Assembly: GCA_028281215.1 (NCBI GenBank)
Contig: JANQKH010000066.1
Coordinates: forward strand, 1 to 11,193
Direction: 5' to 3'
DNA length: 11,193 nt
Source of the DNA: Phycisphaeraceae bacterium
Lineage (GTDB): Bacteria > Planctomycetota > Phycisphaerae > Phycisphaerales > Phycisphaeraceae
Notes under the pieces: model-generated
What the model was told of the DNA's origin: nothing
Databases searched by the model: none
Seen by the model: the letters and a program-made list of their open reading frames with translations, nothing else
Translations under genes and position numbers: made by a program
Shown: one piece after another, positions 6,380 through 11,193 of the stretch
How positions within the stretch are numbered: position 1 is the first letter of the stretch
How the letters are laid out: the number at the start of each line of letters is the position of its first letter

Positions 6380-7723
6380 TTACATGGGCGCCAACTCGAA
6401 CAGCGCTTTGGCTTTGCCGGTCGAGTCGGCGAAACGATCGAGGTCGACGCCGACCTTGTCCAGCAGGGTCAGGTGAACATTGGCCAACGGCGTGACCTTC
6501 TTGTACTGGATATGCCGGCCGCCTTTCATGCCGGCGGCTGCACCGCCCGCGACGATCGTGGGCAGGTTGGTGTGATCGTGCTTGTTGGGATTGCCCATGC
6601 CGCTGCCGTAGAGGCACAGCGTGTTATCCAGCAGGGAGCCGTTGCCTTCGGGCGTGTCTTTCAGTTTCTTGAGGAAGCCGGCGAACAGCGACACATGAAA
6701 CTGGTTGATCTTTGCCATCTTCGCGATCTTCTTCGGGTCATTGCCGTGATGCGACAGCGGATGGTGCGATTCGGAAACGCCAATTTCCGGGTAACTGCGG
6801 TTCGATGTCTCACGAGCCAGTTGGAAAGTGATGACGCGAGTGATGTCACCCTGCATGGCAAGCACTTGCAGGTCGAACATCAGGCGGGCGTGATCGGTGT
6901 AGGACGCAGGCACACCGAGCGGGCGTTCGAGGTCGGGCATCTGCCTGGCGTCGACATCGCCTTCGGCTTTCTGGATCCGCCGTTCAACCTCCCGCACGGC
7001 ATTGAGGTATTGATCAAGGCGTTGCTGATCGTGGGCGCTGACTTCGTTCTTAAGCTTGCGAATCTCATCGGTCATCGAATCCAACAAACTGGCTCGCTTG
7101 CGCAGGGCCGCACGACGTTGCTTGGCCGTGCCGCCTTCGCCGAACATGTTTTCGAACACGATGCGCGGATGCGCTTCGGACGGCAGCGGCGTGGTTGGCG
7201 AGGACCAGGACAGGTTGTTCTGGTAGACGCACGCGTAGCCGTTGTCGCACTGGCCGACGACGTGCATCAGATCCATCGACAGTTCCATCGACGGCAACTG
7301 CGTGGATTGGCCGATCCGTTGGGCGGCGATCTGGTCCGCGGTCGTACCCAGGCGATAGTCGGTGCTCTCGGTCTGTTTGGCGCGGGCGCAACTCAAAAAC
7401 GCCGAGTTGGAAGTCGCGTGCGAACCGGGGTAAGCATTGGCCAATTCCAGGTTGCTGATGATGTTGACCTGATCTCGCACCGGTGCGAGCGACTCAAGGA
7501 TGAACGGCAACTGATCCAGTTTATCGCCCTTGGGAATCCATCGGCTGTGGTCGCAGCCCATCGGCATGAACACGTAACTGAGCCGCTTTACCTGACCGGT
7601 GGGCACGCGCGTGGCGGCGATCCCGGCCGGCGTCATCGCGTCGAGCAAGGGCAGCGCGACGGCCGCGCCCACGCCGCGCAACATGGACCGACGCGAGATC
7701 GATTTCCGGGTGATGATGTTCAT
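6380..7723 (-). CDS. Tat-exported DUF1552 protein
   Basis: A 447-residue protein with a twin-arginine signal (SRRSMLRGVGAAVALPLLDA, about residues 10-29), meaning export in folded form. The rest matches DUF1552 (PF07586): VKRLSYVFMPMGCDHSRWIP near the start, ISNLELANAYPGSHATSNSAF, a helical stretch around SLLDSMTDEIRKLKNEVSAHDQQRLDQYL, then EIGVSESHHPLSHHGND and LCLYGSGMGNPNKHDHTNLP. The histidine/aspartate pattern (ESHHPLSHH, KHDHTNLP) resembles the alkaline-phosphatase-like DUF1501/DUF1552 group, though no reaction is established for the family. It is translated from an ATGA overlap with the upstream DUF1592 gene, indicating coupled translation, and these two families are commonly found side by side in planctomycetes. 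Function unknown; a periplasmic role together with the cytochrome-type partner is likely. Confidence 0.92.
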   Translation of the reverse strand: MNIITRKSISRRSMLRGVGAAVALPLLDAMTPAGIAATRVPTGQVKRLSYVFMPMGCDHSRWIPKGDKLDQLPFILESLAPVRDQVNIISNLELANAYPGSHATSNSAFLSCARAKQTESTDYRLGTTADQIAAQRIGQSTQLPSMELSMDLMHVVGQCDNGYACVYQNNLSWSSPTTPLPSEAHPRIVFENMFGEGGTAKQRRAALRKRASLLDSMTDEIRKLKNEVSAHDQQRLDQYLNAVREVERRIQKAEGDVDARQMPDLERPLGVPASYTDHARLMFDLQVLAMQGDITRVITFQLARETSNRSYPEIGVSESHHPLSHHGNDPKKIAKMAKINQFHVSLFAGFLKKLKDTPEGNGSLLDNTLCLYGSGMGNPNKHDHTNLPTIVAGGAAAGMKGGRHIQYKKVTPLANVHLTLLDKVGVDLDRFADSTGKAKALFELAPM

Positions 7724-10119
7724 TTGGCAATCCTCATCTGGAACGGCTTGCTGTTGACAATCCCCAGCACAACGGTGGAAAAACGATATTGTTGACCTTG
7801 AACTTTCACTCGGGCCTGTCGGACGATGCGGCGAACGGCGGGGCCGTCATAGGATTCAAGGCCGCGCCCTAAAGCGAACGTCAAGAGCTTTTCAGTCATT
7901 GCCTTGGCGAAGATTTCAGGTCGCTTGAGTATAGCCGACTCCAGCCCAGCAACGCCGGTAAATGTGCTGCCGTCGGGCAGTCCGCCGGTCGCATCGACTG
8001 GATGGTTGCCGTCTCTTTCACGCCATCGGCCGACCGCGTCATAGTTCTCCAGCGAGAAGCCGATCGGGTCCATCAAGTTGTGACAACTGGCGCACCGCGG
8101 GTTGGCGCGGTGTTCCAACAGTCGCTGGCGGACGCTGGCGGTTTGGTTCACTTTGTTCTCGTCGAGCGAAGGCACATCGTCCGGCGGCGGCGGGGCCGGC
8201 GATGCGAGAATGTTTTCGAGAATCCAGTTGCCTCGGATTACCGGTGACGTCCGCGTCGCGTAGGAAGTGACCGTCAGAATGCTTCCATGGCGAAACAGTC
8301 CACCGCGTTTCGAGTTGTTGTCCAGCACGACATGTCGGAACCGGCTGCCGTGAACATGGGGAATCTCGTAGTGTTTGGCGAGGCGTTCGTTCAGGTAGGT
8401 GTGATTCGCTTTGAGTAGACTCAGCATGCTTTGATCGTTGCGGATCATTTCAAGGAAATGCAGTTCCGTTTCCCGGCGCATGGCACGACGCAGGTTTTCA
8501 TCGAAGTCTGGGAACAGTCGGCCGTCCGGTGTGATGGAATCGAGATTTCGCAAGTGCAACCACTGGCCGGCGAAGTTGGTGGCAAGCGACTCGGCTTTGG
8601 GATCAGCGAGCATGCGCAGAACCTGCGACGTCAGCGTTTTCGGATCTCGCAACGTGCCGCGCTCAGCCGCCTCGAGCAGTTGGTCGTCTGGGATCGAACT
8701 CCAAATGAAGAACGACAAACGCGAGGCGAGTTCGTAGTCGCTGATCGCGTAGGATTGGCCAGGCTTCGCGTCAGATGGATCACGTTCGATCTTCAGGATG
8801 AAATGCGGGCTGGTCAGGACGGCGCTCAACGCCGATTCGATGCCGGCCTCGAAACTGTGCTGGGTGTGCGCTTCCTGAAAAAACTTCATGGGGCGGGCGA
8901 AGTCGGCGTCCGTGATGGGTCTTCGATAAGCGCGACGCATCAGGTGCGCCATAATCTTGTGTGCGGCGGCATCAGCTTTGTCCGGTTCAGTCGGTCGTGC
9001 GATGAAGACGGCGCGTCGGCTGGGTGTTTGCCGTTTTGGTTTGGCGCTCTTGTCGCCGAACGGCCCGACGATCGACACCTGATACACAGCCGGTGACAAC
9101 CGTGGATGGCGATGCACATTGAAGTGCACGTTGAGTGGCTGGCGTTTGGTTTCCTCCAGCGATGCGCCGTTTTGAATGAAGGTCACGCCGACCTCGCGCG
9201 GTCCGGCTTTCACGTTGATCCGCGCATTGAGTTTGGTGTCATCAAAGTGGTTCGCCACCTTCTTCTTCGGCCGCACGATGGTGAAGCCGGCCATACGCCG
9301 TTTGTCGATGAGCACTTCAACCTGATGCGAACCGCGCAGACCTTCGACTTCTTCGTTGCGGTCGCGCATCAGACGAATTTGAATTTCATATTCGCCGTCA
9401 GCGGGAAATGTGTGTTTGATCAATGCGCCGCCGCGCGTGCCAAGCGGCAAGCCCGGCACGTGTTGTTCCTGCGTCACGTCAGGCTTGATGCGATAGGTTT
9501 TGCCGTCGGGTTGCGATGGTGTTGTGCCGACGGCGAGGCGACTGATCTTTTCCGCCGCCTGCACGTATCGCGTGAGCAGCGCGGGCGACAGGTCGCCGGT
9601 GGACAGGTGGTCAAAACCATGGCTGGATTCATCCGGCGGCAGGAGCGACGACGCATCGACTTCCAGCGCGAGCAGGTCACGGATCGCGTTCTGATACTCG
9701 GTTCGATTCAGTCGACGGAACGCCTCCACGCGCCCGGGATTCGGCCGCGACTCAGCGATCTGATCCAACGCCGCCGCCAATTGCTGTTCGAGCGTGCGGT
9801 ATTGCTTCTCCGTCGGCCTTGCCTTGCCGACCGGCGGCATCTGACGGGCATGGATCTTTCGATACACCCTTTCCCACACCGGCGCGTGATTGGCCACGCT
9901 TTGGCCGAGCAGGCCTTCGAGATTGAGATTGCCCTTGTTCGCATCCGCGTCATGACAATGCGTGCAGTGTTCCTTGATCAGTTTGACCGCATCGACCAGT
10001 TTGGGCGGGGCTTGCTCGCGATGATCTTCCTTGGGCGCGGCGTTAGTGACATGCTCACAAAACAGCAGCACGCACAGGGGGAAAAGCAGGAGCAAATTGC
10101 GGACGATGGGGCCGTTCAT
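7720..10119 (-). CDS. Exported cytochrome-c-like multidomain protein (PSCyt/DUF1587-DUF1595-DUF1592-DUF1588-DUF1585)
   Basis: A 799-residue exported protein. Signal peptide at 1-28 (IVRNLLLLFPLCVLLF core). An N-terminal cytochrome-c-type module has the haem motif CTHCH (52-56) and a following NKGNLNLEG typical of PSCyt1. Next come DUF1587 (about 131-195, VEAFRRLNRTEYQNAIRDLLAL), a beta-rich region that may bind carbohydrate (about 203-365), DUF1595 (about 383-445), DUF1592 (about 456-585, SDYELASRLSFFIWSSIPDD), DUF1588 (about 602-700) with a second haem motif CASCH (676-680), and DUF1585 to the end. These domains always travel together in planctomycetes and relatives; their reaction is not established, though the two haem motifs point to redox chemistry outside the cytoplasmic membrane. 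The frame stays open to an ATG at 10272, but 10119 is preferred: it opens on the signal peptide, and a TATAAT lies between the two. First gene of the operon. Confidence 0.92.
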   Translation of the reverse strand: MNGPIVRNLLLLFPLCVLLFCEHVTNAAPKEDHREQAPPKLVDAVKLIKEHCTHCHDADANKGNLNLEGLLGQSVANHAPVWERVYRKIHARQMPPVGKARPTEKQYRTLEQQLAAALDQIAESRPNPGRVEAFRRLNRTEYQNAIRDLLALEVDASSLLPPDESSHGFDHLSTGDLSPALLTRYVQAAEKISRLAVGTTPSQPDGKTYRIKPDVTQEQHVPGLPLGTRGGALIKHTFPADGEYEIQIRLMRDRNEEVEGLRGSHQVEVLIDKRRMAGFTIVRPKKKVANHFDDTKLNARINVKAGPREVGVTFIQNGASLEETKRQPLNVHFNVHRHPRLSPAVYQVSIVGPFGDKSAKPKRQTPSRRAVFIARPTEPDKADAAAHKIMAHLMRRAYRRPITDADFARPMKFFQEAHTQHSFEAGIESALSAVLTSPHFILKIERDPSDAKPGQSYAISDYELASRLSFFIWSSIPDDQLLEAAERGTLRDPKTLTSQVLRMLADPKAESLATNFAGQWLHLRNLDSITPDGRLFPDFDENLRRAMRRETELHFLEMIRNDQSMLSLLKANHTYLNERLAKHYEIPHVHGSRFRHVVLDNNSKRGGLFRHGSILTVTSYATRTSPVIRGNWILENILASPAPPPPDDVPSLDENKVNQTASVRQRLLEHRANPRCASCHNLMDPIGFSLENYDAVGRWRERDGNHPVDATGGLPDGSTFTGVAGLESAILKRPEIFAKAMTEKLLTFALGRGLESYDGPAVRRIVRQARVKVQGQQYRFSTVVLGIVNSKPFQMRIAK

Positions 10120-10171
10120 GGGGGAGGAATCCAGTCGGGCAGGCGGCCGATTCCGGGCGGCTTTTGTGCTT

Positions 10172-10177
10172 ATTATA
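10172..10177 (-). promoter_or_regulatory. -10 element of the DUF1592-DUF1552-ankyrin operon
   Basis: Read on the minus strand this is a perfect TATAAT. It gives a start near 10165 and a leader of about 45 bases to the ATG at 10119. The best -35-like sequence, TTGTGT at 10203-10198, is 20 bases away, so the promoter is probably weak or activator-dependent. Its position supports the 10119 start codon over 10272. No Shine-Dalgarno precedes that ATG; the bases before it on the coding strand read CCTCCCC. Confidence 0.5.
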
Positions 10178-10280
10178 AGGATGGCATGCCTAGACGCACA
10201 CAATCGGCCGCGGATGCCTGATTTGGCCTCTTTCGACCCGCCCGGCCACGATCGGCTCTGCGCAACGATCAAAGAAACCC

Positions 10281-10309
10281 TTGACTGACCGGCATGAAAT
10301 CACGACAAT
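10281..10309 (+). promoter_or_regulatory. Promoter of the rightmost + strand gene
   Basis: TTGACT (10281-10286) matches the -35 consensus at five of six bases and is followed after exactly 17 bases by GACAAT (10304-10309), four of six to the -10 consensus. Transcription would begin near 10316, about 100 bases before the likely start codon region. The resulting leader contains a small hairpin, TCCCC (10332-10336) with GGGGA (10346-10350). The promoter is divergent from the operon promoter at 10172. Confidence 0.45.
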
Positions 10310-10417
10310 CGACATTTGGTATCTTTGGTTGTCCCCTCTCTTGTCGGGGATTGGGGTGAATGTGAGAGCGGAGTGTCTATTCAAGGGCACTACTGTGGGC
10401 GAGCATCAGTGCTTCGT

Positions 10418-11193
10418 GTGATTCGAAATCTGCTGCACTGGATATGTGGGCTTTTCAAGCGTCAGGAGAATCCACCACAACCATCTTGCGCGCTCGTGCC
10501 GGTCAAATCGCATCATGGCACACTTGCCCGTCGAACCCGATTCAAGGACGTCGAGTTCCTCGAATACCGTTTGCTCCTTGCGTCGGACTTCTTCTTCGAC
10601 CGCACGGCGTTTCTCAATGATGGACGTGTGGTACAGGTCACGGACATTGACTTCGACGGTCAGGCCAATGGAGCCGATCTGACTGGTGTCGACTTCCAGG
10701 GCTTGACGTTGCTTGCTGAAGACCCCGTGGCTGGCGGCGATCCAATCGCAACGGATGAAACGACCGATTTTGACATTGATGCCACATCCAGTCCCATCTT
10801 TGTTTCGCTAGAGAACGGGCTGGAAGACGATGACGCCATGGTGTTCAGCTTTGCGGATCCGGTGCAGGCGTTTGGTGTGGATGTGTTGTTGGGTTTGTTC
10901 TTCGATTCCCACAATGGAAGAGCCATTCAGGAAACAGATCTTGAAATTGACGTTGTCGGCCCGAACGTGTCGAACACTATTTTCGTTCAGGCCGATGTGA
11001 CGTCCACGTCGCAGTTCCTTGGCATCGTGTCGGACAACGCGGATATCACATCAGTCACGATTCGCGAGACGGAGACGATCACTGACTTTGATGAAGACGA
11101 ATTTCCCGGCGGACCGCCCGATCCGGATCCGGTGCGCGTAGGTTATGACAGCGTGGTGTTTACGCCGCCGCCGAGTTTCCCCGCCACGATTGA
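10418..11193 (+). CDS. Acidic, probably surface-located protein with N-terminal LEPR-xLL-like motif (3'-partial)
   Basis: The frame is open from 10298 through the window end (the last codon is incomplete), and its acidic composition (many Asp/Glu, few Lys) is unlike a chance ORF. There is no ATG before the conserved part. I chose GTG 10418, giving VIRNLLHWICGLFKRQ; GTG 10409 or 10373 are alternatives. Residues 48-55, LEYRLLLA, following basic residues (ARRTRFKD), match the N-terminal LEPR-xLL-type motif found on many large exported planctomycete proteins. After it come acidic segments and beta-rich stretches such as MVFSFADPVQAFGVDVLLG, SQFLGIVSDNADITSVTIRE and VGYDSVVFTPPP, a layout resembling carbohydrate-binding-like modules of PEP-CTERM-type and other surface proteins. 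The function is unknown, and further domains are probably encoded to the right. Role at the cell surface is inferred from the motif and composition. Confidence 0.72.
   Translation, partial: MIRNLLHWICGLFKRQENPPQPSCALVPVKSHHGTLARRTRFKDVEFLEYRLLLASDFFFDRTAFLNDGRVVQVTDIDFDGQANGADLTGVDFQGLTLLAEDPVAGGDPIATDETTDFDIDATSSPIFVSLENGLEDDDAMVFSFADPVQAFGVDVLLGLFFDSHNGRAIQETDLEIDVVGPNVSNTIFVQADVTSTSQFLGIVSDNADITSVTIRETETITDFDEDEFPGGPPDPDPVRVGYDSVVFTPPPSFPATI

Noticed and set aside
6227..7795. 522-codon ORF on the + strand, antisense to the DUF1552 gene and parts of its neighbours
   Set aside because: It spans parts of three well-supported genes in antisense, its translation is Arg/His/Gln/Gly-rich with no recognisable domain, and such ORFs are expected opposite GC-rich genes.
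9106..10221. 371-codon ORF on the + strand, plus 8431-9096
   Set aside because: Antisense shadows of the DUF1592 multidomain gene without recognisable motifs or ribosome binding sites.
10270..10272. Upstream start for the DUF1592 protein
   Set aside because: It would place 51 residues before a clear signal peptide and put the TATAAT at 10172 inside the gene.
1..11193. CRISPR array, transposase, tRNA or prophage elements
   Set aside because: No regularly spaced repeats, tRNA-like folds, transposase motifs or integrase genes were seen.

Overview
The window looks like chromosomal DNA from a planctomycete (phylum Planctomycetota). Nearly every gene belongs to a family expanded in that phylum: an exported kinase-receptor, an ECF sigma factor carrying the TSPSQAA linker, a DUF1080 secreted protein, a DUF1592/DUF1552 cytochrome-type pair, and a surface protein whose N-terminal motif (LEYRLLLA) resembles the planctomycete LEPR-xLL motif. 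The DNA is GC-rich with long meaningless antisense ORFs, and recognisable Shine-Dalgarno sequences are few. Genus cannot be named from sequence alone.

Left block (1-3690, + strand). A protein kinase gene, cut off at its 5' end by the window edge, encodes two complete Ser/Thr kinase domains in tandem, one membrane helix, and a C-terminal periplasmic substrate-binding domain of the NMT1/SsuA (NitT/TauT) type. Twenty-one bases after its stop comes an ECF sigma factor. Together they look like a one-locus signalling module: ligand bound outside, kinase(s) inside, and a sigma factor as the likely output. This is the most novel part of the window.

Middle (3691-4210). A 520-base region with no large gene. 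It holds a hairpin, a perfect extended -10 promoter, a possible 50-codon ORF with a good ribosome binding site, a terminator-like palindrome, an AT-rich patch with a second TATAAT, and a cluster of GTCAGGG heptamers and TGTCA/TGACA palindromes just ahead of the DUF1080 gene (4211-4828, secreted, putative 3-keto-disaccharide hydrolase family).

Right block (4850-10119, - strand). Three genes, probably one operon read right to left: an 800-residue exported multi-domain protein with two haem-c-type CxxCH motifs (PSCyt/DUF1587/1595/1592/1588/1585), a Tat-exported DUF1552 protein overlapping it by 4 bases, and a secreted protein of about 12 ankyrin repeats. A perfect TATAAT sits 46 bases upstream of the first start codon. 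The operon converges on the DUF1080 gene with only 21 bases between stops.

Right edge (10120-11193). A divergent intergenic region with promoters for both directions, then the first 258 codons of an acidic, probably surface-located + strand protein that runs off the window and has no ATG start.
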